This document shows positions 37,024-49,619 of a DNA stretch of 64,000 nucleotides, in pieces (within the stretch, counting starts at the first letter, position 1; every line of letters starts with the position of its first letter). The position numbers were made by a program, and so were the translations under genes. The notes below the pieces were generated by a model. The model saw only the letters and a list, made by a program, of their open reading frames with translations, was not told where the DNA came from and ran no database searches. The DNA is from Alisma plantago-aquatica (taxonomy: Eukaryota; Streptophyta; Magnoliopsida; Alismatales; Alismataceae): contig OY856409.1 of assembly GCA_963693085.1 (NCBI GenBank), positions 1,339,226,915-1,339,290,914 of the forward strand, given 5' to 3'.

Positions 37024-37037
37024 TTTTCCCCCCAAAA
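37024..37037 (-). promoter_or_regulatory. Element C polypurine-like tract
   Basis: The minus strand reads TTTTGGGGGGAAAA about 24 bases before the 3' LTR, immediately after the chromodomain coding end. It is the best candidate for the plus-strand priming site, although it is not directly against the LTR. Confidence 0.45.
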
Positions 37038-37039
37038 TC

Positions 37040-37477
37040 CGAAGAGAAAAGTGAGGGATACTTCCTCCTCATCTCTTCGTCAAGCTCCCATGTGACTTCC
37101 TCAATGCCACGATGATGCTAAAGAACCTTTAGAAGAACCATGTCCTTCCTCTTCAACCTCTTTACTCTCTTGTCAAGGATCATCACTGGACCTTCTTCAT
37201 AGGTCACATCTTCATCAAGCTCAACCTCAACTGGCTGTATCACTGTTCCCGTGTCTGGATGAATTTTCTTAGCATGCTGACATGGAATACTGGATGTAAC
37301 CTGTGCAACTCTGGCGGCAGCTCTAACTTGTAAGCTACCTTGCCAACACGTGCTATCACCGGATATGGCCCCATATATCTGGGTGCCAACTTTCCTTTCC
37401 AGCCAAACCTTAGCACACCTTTCCACGGTGAGACCTTGATATACACTTTGTCTCCCACCTGGAACTCTAAAAGTCAT
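37040..37477 (-). pseudogene. Element C integrase C-terminus and chromodomain
   Basis: Two overlapping minus frames (37,240-37,458 and 37,118-37,477) give the integrase tail, with GDKVYIKVSPWKGV, RYMGPYPV and HPVFHVSMLRKF. It is followed by a chromodomain-like stretch with KRVKRLKRKDMVLLKVL, then EEVTWELDEEM and KYPSLF after a stop near 37,117. In chromoviruses this module helps direct integration to particular chromatin. A frameshift lies between the tail and the chromodomain. Confidence 0.88.
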
Positions 37478-38690
37478 TGACGATTATCCGCATAAGACTT
37501 TTGTCTTTCCTGTGTCGCTTTTAACTGTTGCTGTATCAGCCTGATCTTTTCTGTTGTCTGTTGCACTAACTCTAGACCTAAAAGCTGATATTTGCCAGAC
37601 TCATACCAACATAGGGGAGATCTGCACTTCCTTCCATATAGAGCCTCATAAGGAGCCATGTTGATGCTCTGCTGGTAACTGTTATTATAGGAGAACTCTA
37701 TCAAACTGAGATGCACGTCCCAACTTCCTAGGAACTGCAAAACACAAGCTCGGAGAAGATCCTCCAAAGTCCGAATAGTCCTTTCAGACTACCCATCTAT
37801 CTGTGGGTGGAAAGCAGTATTGAACCTCAACTGTGTTCCTAACTCTTTGTGCAATTGTTCCCAGAAACGACTCGTGAACTGAGGACCTCTGTCAAAAACT
37901 ATCGTTGCTAGTACACCATGCAAACACACTATCTCGTCTACATACACCTGAGCAAGCTTCTCTACTGTATACGTTGTCTTTACCGGTATGAAGTGCACAT
38001 ACTTCAATCTGTCCACTATCACCCAAATGGAATCATGATTCTTAGTTGTTCTTGGCAGACCAACTATGAAATCCATGGTTATATGATCCCATTTCCATTG
38101 CGGTATTGGCATGGGTTGCAACGTACCTGCCGGCTTTTGATGCTCATCCTTGACTTGCTGGCATACTGCACACCTAGCCACAAACTCGGCTACATCCTTC
38201 TTCAAGCTAGGCCACCAATACAAATCCTTCAGATTATGATACATCTTGGTGACTCCTAGATGCATATCATACATCGATGTGTGCGCTTCATCGAGCACTA
38301 ACTTTCTCAGATCATCAACATTGGGGACCACCATCCTACCATGATAGCAAACTAATCCATCCTTGGACTCATGGAACCCATCACACTTTTCGCTGCCAAG
38401 CTCTGGTCTTATCAACTGAACTGAAGCATCTGCCTGCTGTGCATCTCTGATCTGTTGTCTCAGCATAGGCTTGACTTGCATATGTGCCAACAAACCTACC
38501 AACAAAGAAACTTCCAATTGCACATTCATCTGCCGCAAAGAGACAAGCATATCCCGCCTATGGCATACCATGGAGCTCATTTGTGCCTTCTTCATGGGAA
38601 GAGAAGAAATCTTCCTGCTAAGTGCATCAGCTACCACGTTTGCCTTACCAGGATGATACTCAATGGTGCAATCATAATCATTGATTAGCT
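37474..38690 (-). pseudogene. Element C integrase
   Basis: The minus frame ending at 37,789 carries the H2C2 zinc region ([18 protein letters not shown] and CAVCQQ, about 38,160-38,290), then [13 protein letters not shown] and the second catalytic block [12 protein letters not shown]. After a stop near 37,789 the frame 37,474-37,767 continues with FSYNNSYQ, APYEALYGRKCRSPLCW and RQKSYAD. The usual S/T before DRG is replaced by phenylalanine. It is a near-complete integrase of Gypsy type, split by at least one stop. Confidence 0.92.
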
Positions 38691-39000
38691 CCATCCAACG
38701 ACACTGTCGCATGTTTAGCTCACTCTGTGAAAAGATGTACTTCAAGTTTTTATGATTTGTAAAGATCTGACACACTTCCCCATAAAGATAGTGTCTCTAG
38801 ATCTTTAACACATGCACCACTCCTGCCAACTCTAAATCATATGTCGGGTAATTATCCTCATGCTTCTTAAGTTGTCGCGAAGCAAAAGAAACCACATGAT
38901 CCTCCTACATCAGCACACATCCTAGGCCCCTCTTGGAAGCATCGCAGAAAACAACATAGCATTTCCCAGGCTCTGGCAGCACTAGCACTGGAGCAATAGT
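38691..39000 (-). pseudogene. Element C RNase H
   Basis: The minus strand shows the RNase H blocks [16 protein letters not shown] (about 38,900-38,950), then, after a stop, the [13 protein letters not shown] block, [11 protein letters not shown] (about 38,730-38,765) and [16 protein letters not shown] (about 38,620-38,670), which joins the integrase. Stops at about 38,904 and 38,799 interrupt it. Confidence 0.88.
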
Positions 39001-40050
39001 CAGCTTCTCCTTCAATCTTTGGAAAGCTTGCTGACAATGATCATCCCAAATAAAAGGTATATCCTTCCTGGTCAACTTTGTCAATGGCAACACGACCACA
39101 CTGAAGTCCCTTATAAACCTCCGATAGTATCCTTGTAGACCCAGAAAACTACATAGTTCTGTTGGTGTCTTTGGTTGCTCCCAATCTACAACTGATTCTA
39201 CTTTCTTGGGGTCCACTCTGACTCCTTCAATAGATATCATGTGACCCAAGAAAGTCACTTCCTTCAACCAGAACTCACACTTACTAAACTTGGCATATAA
39301 CTGGTGTTGGTAAAGAAGAATCAACGCTTGTCAAAGATGTTGTTCATGCTCTTGACTATCCCGACTGTAGATCAAGATGTCATCTATAAAAACCACAACA
39401 AACTAATCTAGAAATGGACGGAACACCCTGTTCATCAGAACCATGAAAGTAGGAGACGCGTTGGTTAGCCCAAACGACATAACCACAAACTCGAAGTGAC
39501 CATACCTCATCCTAAACGCCGACTTTGGTATGTCATCATCCTTAATTCACAATTGATGATATCTAGACCATAGATCGATCTTTGAGAACACTGCAATGCC
39601 ACACAACTGATCAAACATATCATCTATCCTCGGCAATGAGTACTTGTTCTTGATCGTAACTTTGTTCAGCTCTCGGTAATCTATGCACAAATGCATCGAT
39701 CCATCCTTCTTCTTTATGAACAGGACCAGAGCACCCCACGATGATGTGCTCGGTCTGATGAAATGCTTATCCAACAACTCCTATAACTGCTTCTTTAGCT
39801 CTGCCATCTCAGTTGGAGCCATCCTGTACAATGTCTGTGCAACTGGTTATGTTCCTGGTACCAGATTGATCTCAAAATCAATCTCTCGAGGTGGGGGAAC
39901 ACTGGGAAACTCATATGGAAACACGTCTGCAAACTCTCGGACAACCAACACCTCCTCAAGGCTAGGACCTTTCACCTTGGTATCCATAACGTGAGATAAG
40001 AACGCCTTACATCCTTGCCACAACAACTTTTCTGCCACCATCGCTGACAC
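39001..40050 (-). pseudogene. Element C reverse transcriptase
   Basis: Minus frames 39,847-40,050, 39,547-39,777 and 38,905-39,324 together cover the domain. They show FADVFPYE and PPREIDFEINLVPGT, then [53 protein letters not shown], the catalytic FIDD at 39,379-39,390, and LGHMISIEG with the GYYRRFI connection. The motif that is usually DLRSGYHQ reads DLWSRYHQ, so a conserved glycine is changed. Stops near 39,846, 39,778, 39,546 and 39,325 separate the frames. Confidence 0.93.
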
Positions 40051-40092
40051 TAAACACGTTGGAAGAATCTTCCTATCTCCTTGGAAGATCCA

Positions 40093-40470
40093 CTACTTAC
40101 CATCGTCCACAAACACTACTTGCTTGGAACCATAGTCCAAGACAACCTTGTACTTCTCTAGGGCATCCATCCCAAGGATCACATCGAATCCATGCATATC
40201 AAGTGGTATAAGATCTACTTGTATGTTGTGTCCCCAAAAGGATAAAATACAAGAGGGACACTCTTCTCGAAGCATCAAGGAACCATTAAGAAGGGTTTCT
40301 AACAACATGCTATCTTTCTTACAACTAACAGGTAAAAGATAGTTTTCAAGCATAGAACGCGTGATAAAAGAATGTGTAGCACCCTGGTCAACCAGAATAG
40401 ATATAAAGCAAGAAGAAGACAAATCAGAATGAAATAACTCCATCTGACTTGCTACCACTCATGGGTTGAC
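40093..40470 (-). pseudogene. Element C protease
   Basis: The minus frame 40,093-40,458 is a Gypsy aspartic protease. The active site reads LVDQGATHSFI (about 40,360-40,400), where the family has D-S/T-G, so the residue after the catalytic Asp is changed. DVILGMDAL follows at about 40,160-40,190, the usual second conserved block. The protease would process the polyprotein, and this copy is probably inactive. Confidence 0.88.
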
Positions 40471-41697
40471 TATCGCCTCTGGCTGACTCATAGCATAGAA
40501 TCGAGTTGTTGCTTGTTGTCCACATCCTCTGCTTCCTTAAGCAGATGATCCCTCTTGCGATGCTTGACTGCATCCTCGCCCTCTGCTACCACTGGGCTGC
40601 TATCTATCTGACCCTTGCTGATTCTGCCTCAGCTGTTGTGTTACTTCAACATCTCTCTTTGGGCAATTTGACCTCAAGTTCCCAGTCTGTCCATAGTGGT
40701 AACATGACCTGCCTTTTATCTGTGGCCTATATGGCCCTGTCACTATTACAGAAGCTTTACTATGAGCTTTGTATGGAGAAAATCCACACCCTCTTCCCTT
40801 ACTCGGAGACCACTGAGATGGTACACGAGAACTCTAAATCACGGAAGGTGCTGAATACCTTGGCTTCTTGAAGCCATCAGACCTCTGTCTCTAGAACTGA
40901 GCATGCCTTTTCCTGGTCATGGACTCCCTTTTCTCCCTGACAGACTGTTCAATCCTGCGGAAGGATTCCACGAATGTGGCAAACCGCTCCCAATTTTCCA
41001 AAGCAGCAGTAGGTGTCGACAGCTCAGCACTCAAACCTTTCTCAAACCGCATGATTCTCTCATCATCTGTTGCCACCGTGTGAGGACAAAACCTCAACAG
41101 GTCCATAAACTTAGCTTCATACTTGGTAATGTTCATCGATCCTTGGCACAGACGCTCAAACTGGTTGATCTTCTTGTCCATATACATCTTTGGGAAGTAT
41201 CTGCTGACGAACTCTCGCCGGAAAACCTCCCAAACGATCACCTCACCGGGTCACTTCTCCTCCTCGATGGCCCACTAGTAGCCAGCACTACCTTTCAGAA
41301 GGTAGACAATGTGCCTGACTTTGTCTACTTCAGGGATGTCGAGGATCCAGAAGGCCTTCTTGAGACCTGTCAGCCACAGATCTGCATCCGCCAGATCAAC
41401 CATTCCAGCGTAATCCAAAGCTCCAACTCAGTGAAGCTGCTCAAAGGTCTTCCCAATGCCTGATGATTCACCATGGGGAGCATGTGCTCTTTGCAGAGGC
41501 ACTGACACTCTTTCCACCATGTGATTCATCATAGCCATCAACTGCCCCATAAGGTGCTGATATGCAGGGCTTTCAAGAATGGCTGGGTCAAGTTGGGGGA
41601 CCTCAGGCACCCGATCTTCATGTGCCTGCACTCTTGCTCCATCAACTGATGCAACATCGCTTCTCTTGGCAGCATGTTCTTCATGGTTTCCAGACAT
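40471..41697 (-). pseudogene. Element C gag
   Basis: Starts MSGNHEEHAAK at 41,697. Frame 41,428-41,697 covers the N-terminus. After a stop, 40,891-41,241 gives the retrotransposon gag core with VWEVFRREFVSRYFP and FMDLLRFCP. Farther on, in another frame, is a damaged zinc knuckle, CYHYGQTGNLRSNCPK near 40,655-40,715, in which one Cys and the Gly-His pair have changed. Gag would form the virus-like particle. At least three stops interrupt it. Confidence 0.9.
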
Positions 41698-41810
41698 CTT
41701 TAAGCTTTTTCTTCCGCTGAGGGAAAAATATTATTATAAGAAACTCTGGGAAACTCATAAGAACAGACACAAACCTAGTCCTAGATCCCTGTAGACTCAG
41801 CGAACCTAGA

Positions 41811-41822
41811 GCTCTGATACCA
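41811..41822 (-). promoter_or_regulatory. Element C primer-binding site (initiator Met-tRNA)
   Basis: The minus strand reads TGGTATCAGAGC ten bases from the 5' LTR, the same primer tRNA as elements A and Copia. It fixes the minus orientation of C. Confidence 0.94.
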
Positions 41823-41832
41823 AAACTAATTG

Positions 41833-44800
41833 TGACACCTCGCCATCACAGAGACAGCGAGATGACACGCAAAAATGTGCAGAAACACCATAAACTACAT
41901 ATTACTAAAACATGGGTTAATTAAAACCATTTGCGGAAAGCAAATGAAAGAGAACTATTACATCTAGATCCTGTAAAGAAACATGTTCTATAAATGTTTA
42001 CAAGCCTTGATATATGTCCACATCTTATCAGAACCAGCTGTACTATTAGCACCAGAGTTCATCACCTATTTATATGTACATAATAGGCCACATAAGTCCA
42101 ACAACAGGATAAACAAAGGTTCAACAACTATACATCATGAAACGTCGTCAAAACACCTCTGAGGACCTGAGAGTACAAGGATGACTCTAGGACTCTACTA
42201 CAAAACACCAAAACATGCAGCATGTCCATCTCTTGCCTTCTACTGCTCTTCCTCTTACTGCTCGGCCGCAACCTCTCGACCACCACCACATCTAGTGTGA
42301 TCACCTAAAATGGTTGTAAACTAGCGAGGTGAGACACACAGTCCCAACGAGAAACATAACTCCCTACCAAAACTACAAAACCTTAGAAGGTTAAAGCAGA
42401 TAGATGGTTAAGACATATAATAAGAGCAGCATACTGAGCAAGACTATTATTATCATCAATCTTAGCAAGATATCCAAGAGGCATATAACCAAGTATTTCT
42501 TTATGGAACATGATTGACAAGATAAGCTTTATAAGAACTTATCACAGAATATAAGGATCGTACACATAACTACAAGGTATAACTAGGTCAGCTATATAAG
42601 CAAGGCCTAAATCAATGTTCCGTGTTTTACTCTAAGCAGTATATACTGTTCGGCTCGATTACGTTTTATTATTATTATGCCCTGAGGAAGTGAGTTGTCC
42701 CTGCTCAAATCCATCCTTCGGCTGCGAAGCCCAAAACCGGTGCCATACAAGGTCAATAGGAGAGCCAGACTCCATGACCTCACCTCCTCATGGTCAGTGC
42801 ATGAAAACCAAAGTAGGTTAGCAGTCTCATGCTTAAGTGGCCTCAACCATAGGGTCATCTCTACAAGCTACCCATAACCCTAGCCCGCCTTGGTACAGGT
42901 CTCAGTGCTAGTAAACATTGAGCCACATGCCTATTCACCGTCCTCTGAGACATGAACACATTCATGCTCTATCACATATCTCGAGCCATGGGCATGTTCA
43001 CCATGCTCCATATATCCTGAGTCTGCAACCGTAGTTGCACTCAAATCCTCCTATTTTTGGCTAGGAGAAACCCCACATATTCAACAATATGCGCTCCGGG
43101 TTAACCCACAGGAGAACCCATTTCACCATCACCAGCTACTGACGATGATGGATCTATGGCCAGGGAAAACTACATGACATATTATGTTGTAATTAATTAG
43201 TATATTTTAAGTGGATTGTTGAGGCAACCAAGTTGTAAAACACACAAGCAATGAGTTATATTATTACTGTCATCATCACCTTGTCCTGGGATCTCAGTCC
43301 CTTATCACAGAAAGCCACTACCTCTCAAGGCATCATCACCATCTTACATCATCATCGGGGATAACAATCCCTTATCTCATCATCAAGAGGATAACACCTC
43401 ACTAGGCACTCAACCTTCATTAGGTTCTTAGGCCTATCTTCTTATACTGGTGATGCATGCTATTTCATCAACAAGAGTTATCATCATGATACAGTGTTAT
43501 TCAAACACATATGCCTCATATCTCTTACCTGGCTATACAATTCATCTTATACACCAGCATGGTTAGTATAAGAAGCAAGAGAGATAACTTAAAATCACCA
43601 GATATAGAGCTTTATTGATTATCATGTCATTAGGGTTTGCAGTTACACATGTCATGATCAAGACTATGTGTGGCATACTGTATCAATTACATTACTGCTA
43701 TCAAGTCATGGGCATCCATTTGAGCTTATAAACTAGCATCTTATCTTCTTAATAGGCATCATCTTCATGCATCAAACATATCATTGGTTTACAAACCATA
43801 ATCCCTAACCCATAATCATCAAAGGTGCGAAAACATGATAAAGAGTCACTAGATAAGGTTTCCGGGTTGGTCATGACCCTCACCAAAAGTGTCTGCTACC
43901 CTCACTAGAAGTGTGACAGGTAGGACAACCCTCACCATAGGTGGTATCAAGCAGGTAAATACCCTCACCCAAGCCTGTCGCCCAAGCACAACAGACAACC
44001 ACATAACGGTTGATCCAAGGGCAAAGCTTATCGAGCAACCACTTCATGGTGTGTCGTGCAACTAGAGAGCAAAGGTGCTATCGTGCAGCTGGGTTCATGG
44101 GGCATATCGTGCACCCAAGGTGATAGACATCCACTGAAATGGGAAAATCCCTATCGACCCATTTAGTTTAGGGTTAGGGTTATGTCGGGTGACAACTACC
44201 CTATCGTTCAACTAAGTCAAGCATACCATATTGGTCACCATAGGGTCCATCACTTAACCCATGTCGGGAAAGAAACCAACCCAACTTGTATCGCCCAAGA
44301 CTCCAACCAGGGATATCCACTTAGGCACTCTGTCGGCCAAGGGGCACCATCTATTAGGTCAAAGGATCATCTAGACCAAGGCATATCGCCCAAGCTCACC
44401 ATAAAGGTCAAGAGGGCTATATCGGGCATCAAGCCAACAACACTCAAAATGACCATATCGGCCAAGACTAAACCCAAGGAAAGGAGGGGGGGGTGTCAGG
44501 AAGCACTACTACAAGGTGTATCGTGCAAGGCACCAAGCTCATCCCGACAAGGTCATCATCAACCTCAAGATCGCCATCATCAAAACCCTAAAAGATCAAG
44601 AGAATTGGCTCACCTCTCAACAACCAAGAGAGAGGGGTTTTGCACAACCTCCATCACCAATCGGGCAACATGATGGATCATTTCCATATCAGCCTAAGGC
44701 TCAACCAAGGCTCACATCTCAAATCCATGGTGAGAGAAGAGTGTTGCTCAAGAAACTAGAGTATAGACTCACCTCTCAACAACCAAGTGAGAGGGGTCTT

Positions 44801-45771
44801 GCCTATATCACTAGATCCGAACTCACTTCTCAAGACCAAAGAAGAGAAAAGGGGTTCGGCCACCAAGATCAAAGCACATCCAACACATCCATTATAGCAA
44901 CAAGATCATATATCGAACAAGATCAAAGGTTCAAACTAGAGCAACAAACATATCTAGCAAGGAGTATGGCCGATCAAGATGAAACATATTATGCAACAAG
45001 AAAGGGGAGTAGTATAGATAAGGATAGGAGTTATGTAACCCGCCTTAAGCAAGCTCCAAGCTCCTAGCACTAAGCAACACCTTCAGCCACCACAAGAGGA
45101 AGAAGAAGAAGACTCCAAAGAGAAGGATCGACCACCAAGCTTAGCTCCTCCAAGGGTATCAGCCACCAAGGTTGCAAAGGAGAGGTGTCGTTCACCAAGG
45201 AAGAGGGGAAACTAAGGAACTAAAGGGATCCTTTGCAAGAGAAAGGAGATACATATATAAAAGAGGTTGAGGAGAAAATAAGGCAATGTGTCGCCCACCT
45301 AGGGACACTTGTCCATGGGCAATGCCACCTTCTCATCCCACCTCATACACATGTCCAAGGAAATTGCCACATACAAGCATCATGCACCAAGTGTCCACTA
45401 GAGTGATGACACAAATGAAGTTGAGAGTCAAAGATGGTCCATGGCTGACACACCCCATGGGTGACACACGTATGGGTGAGACAAGACACTCCTGCCCGAT
45501 ACATGGTCCAACATGGCAAAGTAAGGCCCAAACAAGGCAAAATGAAGCCCAACAAAGCTCAACAAAGCCCAAGTCAACTCAAGAAATGAGCCCAAACTTT
45601 CCTCTCAACTCTAGAGGAAGCAAAAAGAGAGAAAACGTCTCTCAAGGTGACAAACTTGCTCATCAACCCTAAACTTAGGTTATATGCAACTAGCACCTCC
45701 ACTCTTAACAAAGCATAAGGTTTAGGCAAAGCAAACAGGATAAGCCCAAAATGAAGGTCAGGGTCCTTACA
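41833..45771 (-). repeat. Element C 5' LTR (right copy)
   Basis: Matches 32,997-37,000. The minus strand starts TGTAAGGACCCTGACC at 45,771. It carries the promoter near 45,251-45,262 and the TATCGGGC-type motif run at about 43,900-44,700. Confidence 0.94.
45251..45262 (-). promoter_or_regulatory. Element C 5' LTR TATA box
   Basis: The minus strand reads TTTTATATATGT about 0.5 kb into the LTR. The 3' LTR has CTATATATGT at the same place (about 36,459). The motif and position suit a U3 promoter. Confidence 0.5.
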
Positions 45772-47830
45772 TTACCAGTCGATAATGCAGAAACGTTGGG
45801 ATCTATAAGGGGTCCTAAATGACATAGCTATGTTAGAATAGTGGAAAATGTGGGAAAGATTAAGATATGGCAAGAAAATAGACTCTGCCATAAGTATAGA
45901 CAGATAGTACATATGTGATGGTAATGCCCAAGAAGGGGCAATACGTTAAGAATTAAGGTAAGGTCTCTATAATTTTCGATACATTTGCCTAGTTTTTCTA
46001 AAAAGACAAAGTTTTTGGTGCCATCAGTGCAATAAATGCCTAGTGCACCAGGGCAGTAGTCGCTAAGTAAAGGCAAAAGTCCTAACTTTCCACCTGTAAG
46101 AACCCATGGCTTAGTTTTTACATCGGTAATAAGATCGATAAGACCATGGTACGAGGGCAAGACATGTTATAGGTATGGACATGTTGAGCATACTAAACTC
46201 TTTTCTTTGAAAAGAAGGGAGGAAATGACTCAACAACTAAGGTAGACTCGATAGGGCTTACGAAAGTCACAACCCAATAGTGTAAAAAGGCAAGAGCAAC
46301 AACATGAAACAGCTAGACTCTATGTGTTGAGTCAACCTAAAGCGGTAGATGACCGCGAGGGGTAACAGTCAAATAGAGTTTTTTTTCATGTTTATATGCT
46401 TTCTCTTGATGTTATCTAATAATCATAAGAAGGATTGATGTTATTGATTTCTCTATTGATTGCCCTATGGGAAAATAGGGAAGAAATGATGAGAACTAGA
46501 ATTCATATTTTGTTCAATATTCTTTTAAATGCTTTATAATTGCTCTTATCTGTGTGAAAGAGGATGAGATATAGAAGTGATGCCTAGAGAAAATCCAGGA
46601 ATGTTAAATCTTGTGTTTGTGATGATACAAAAAGTAAGGAATATGATAGTAAACAAATTGCATACTACATAATCTTAGTACTTGTATACCCTGGCCAGGT
46701 ATTCAACTATTGAAGATAAGGTGCATTTGAAACTCTTATAATATTGTTATCTATCTGATTACCCTGATCCAGTAATCATTTTGATACAATCTATTGAGCA
46801 TAACAAAACTAGAAATATGGCATGGATATTTTTATCACATCCTAAGTGCAATAAAATGGAATCTGGGATGATCTCCGATCAATTTGTGTGTATGAGGAAG
46901 TAAAAAGTATAATCCTCATGATAAAAGAATGAGAACAAGGGATATGATCACTGTATGATAAAGCCTGTGTGAATAGAGATGATCTTTTCCCATGATGTGG
47001 AAATGGGAAATGTAATAAAATCACAAAATGTTCATGAACATGTTAGACAATAACAAAGAAAGGAATGATGACATGTAATCATCCTTATAATTCCTATGCT
47101 GAAGGCAAGGAACCTAGGATGAAATAAGAGTAAGTGACTCATGAACAGTTGAAAGTTCATGCAATAATCAGAGGAGATGATAATCTCTTCTCTTTGATAA
47201 ACAACCCTGGGTGATGATGGGGTGATAAGAGGAATATGTTTCTTTGTGTTCTCTCCTTTTAGGGACATGGCAATCAAGTGAGTACTATGACACTTGATGT
47301 GCATGGATTAGAAATAATCCATTGATGGATACTTAGAAAAGTATTAGTTTGTCATGGACTTTGGTTCCAAGATAAAGATATGTGTAATAAATAATGTCCC
47401 AAGTGGGTGACAGAATGTAACTCTGGTCTCTCCTTGGAAGAGAAATGCTAAACTGAATGAGGAGTATGGAAGACTCCCCAGAATCAAGAATTTTGTCACA
47501 TAAAGTTGTAAGTTGAGAAAGGTGACAAATCAATGAGGTTTTACACCTGAGTTAAATAAGGTATGCAGAATGTTTCTCTGACTAAGAAAAGTGTTACCTG
47601 ATATAGAGTTGACTCGATAGTCAATAATGAAAAGGAAAATGGAGCACGTGTCCTGTATGAAATATTCTATGATAATCATGTGTGAAAGAACTTTGTGTTG
47701 ATCAAAGTTCTATGGTATCTCCATGACATTAAGATGTTATTTGGAGACTTGATGATATGATGAATGAATAATATCTTTCTCCCTTTACTTGGGATTTCAG
47801 GGACGAAATCCTTGTTAGGGGTTTATAACT
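45772..47830 (+). other. Element A internal region, right part, non-coding
   Basis: This follows the end of element C and leads into A's 3' LTR. I find no gag, protease, reverse transcriptase or integrase motif on either strand, only short frames. Just before the LTR the sequence GGGACGAAATCC then TTGTTAGGGG (about 47,800-47,821) resembles the end of a Gypsy polymerase frame plus polypurine tract, which suggests that the interior is a deletion derivative of a coding element. Confidence 0.65.
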
Positions 47831-49619
47831 TGTAATGACCCTGACCTAGTTTATGAGGTAACCCTATTTGTTTTGGATAATAAAGTTGCTTAAAACTTTA
47901 ATATAATCCTCTAAGGAGTTTTTTTTATCATGTGACACACTTATGTTCCAAGTTTGGTCCTGATTGAATGCTGTTTGAGCAATGTTCTTTTATTTTGGAC
48001 TGAAGTGCAATTTACCCAAGATGAGGGGTTATATTGCAATATGTCACATGTTGAACGTTCCATAAGTGTTTTAGCATCATAAGAGAGATAATTATTCTAA
48101 GTGGTGGCTTGTGGAAAGCCTAAATGCCAAGTTTGAACTTGTTTGAATAATGCTAGTACCTTGTGTGCACCAATTTTGGTACAAATTGTAATTTACCCAA
48201 AATGTGGGGTTGATATGAAAATTACCACCTCTAGAATGTTCCTACTTCCTCTATGTATCATTTAGAGGAGAGAGAAATAAGGAGACACCATGTTTGAATC
48301 AATTATGAGTGATGGTAATCTTGGTGATGAAATGACCAAGAAAAGGATTGAATATGAAACCTTAACTTGAGTTGTATCAAGTTGAAAAGATTATATATGA
48401 GAGACTGTCAGCCAAGGATCCAAAGGAGGAGTCTCATATCATTTTGTGGACTCTTGTAAAATCCCATGACGTGAAAAGCACCTCAAGGAGGTGAAGTGTA
48501 TCGGTTTACAACTTCCTTAGAAAAGTTGTATCGGGTTGTGGATAGAGTGGTGATTTAGTTGATATATTTTATTTAAAGGGATAAGTAATGGACAAAAATT
48601 CATCCCTAGATTATCCTCAAGAGTTTTTCATGTCAAGATAAATGTTAATGCATGCATGTATACGTGTCACCCATGCATGGACACGTGGCACCTAGTAGCT
48701 CAAATTGATGACACCTCATTTTCACACTTCTTCATGAACATTAAGTATGTATACCCCTTCTTTCACCCCTTAGTGAACTGTTTCGAATCCTACCACCTCC
48801 TTGCTCTTATATATCGTGCATGGAGCCTTTGTGTCGTGCATAGGTGATGTGGTATCGTGAATAGGCCTTGGGTATTGGCCTTAGCAAGTTGATATCGGCC
48901 TAGCAAGGGGATATCGACCTAGCAAGGTGATATTGGCCATAGTGGAGTGTTATTGGCCACAAGTGAAGGGGATATCGGCCACAAGTGATGGTATATCATG
49001 AAAGGGTAGTGATGTATCGTGCAAGGTGCTAAGGAGAAAGAGGGAGCTCAATACGTAACCCTAAGGTGAGGCCATGATCATCTTCATCCTTGGATTGAAG
49101 CACGATTTTAGGATTATGATCTTCCTTTCTTTTCTTCTTCACCAATTGCTTATCCATGGTGATTCTTTGCATATAGAGGAGTTTTGAAGTTCATCTTCAA
49201 CCTTAGGAACGTGGATCTTTGAAGTTGTTCTTAAGGTGGGTTATATAACTTGAACTCAACCATGTTATTATTCATCACCTAAATTGCTATACTTAATGAA
49301 CTACTTTTAATTTTGAAATTTTATAGAATAGTTGATGACATTATGAGTTCTAGTAGTTTCTTAGACCTGTTTCCATGAACTTTAACAGTTAGAAAGAAGG
49401 TCTAGAGCTTGAAGAAGATGGTATCACCTTATAAAGTGATATCGGGTTCAAGCACACAAGCAAGCACCTCTAACCCGATATGGTGATGCACCTACTTCAC
49501 TAAAACAATATGGATATGATTTAATACTTTCTTGCATGATATGGCGGTGTATTATACACCTATTGCATGATAGGAGGTCAAACATACACCTCAAAAGTTA
49601 TATTGGGTTAAGCACACAC

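Larger units (their letters stand above)
32997..45771 (-). mobile_element. Element C: Ty3/Gypsy chromovirus (Tekay/Del-like) nested in element A
   Basis: LTRs of about 4.0 kb lie at 32,997-37,000 (3' LTR) and 41,833-45,771 (5' LTR), with termini TGTAAGGACCC...GGTGTCA on the minus strand. The internal 4.8 kb reads right to left: primer-binding site, gag, protease, reverse transcriptase, RNase H, integrase and chromodomain, the Gypsy order. Every domain is present but cut by stops. The chromodomain after integrase marks it as a chromovirus; the Tekay/Del clade is inferred from the RT and chromodomain wording and the LTR size. In about 137 hand-aligned bases (34,498 against 43,318) the LTRs differ at 2 positions. 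No perfect target duplication is visible: the flanks read TTATCTA on the left and TTACC on the right. Confidence 0.93.

Noticed and set aside
37918..38688. Plus-strand frames across the Gypsy C integrase
   Set aside because: Shadows of the minus-strand integrase and RNase H coding sequence.
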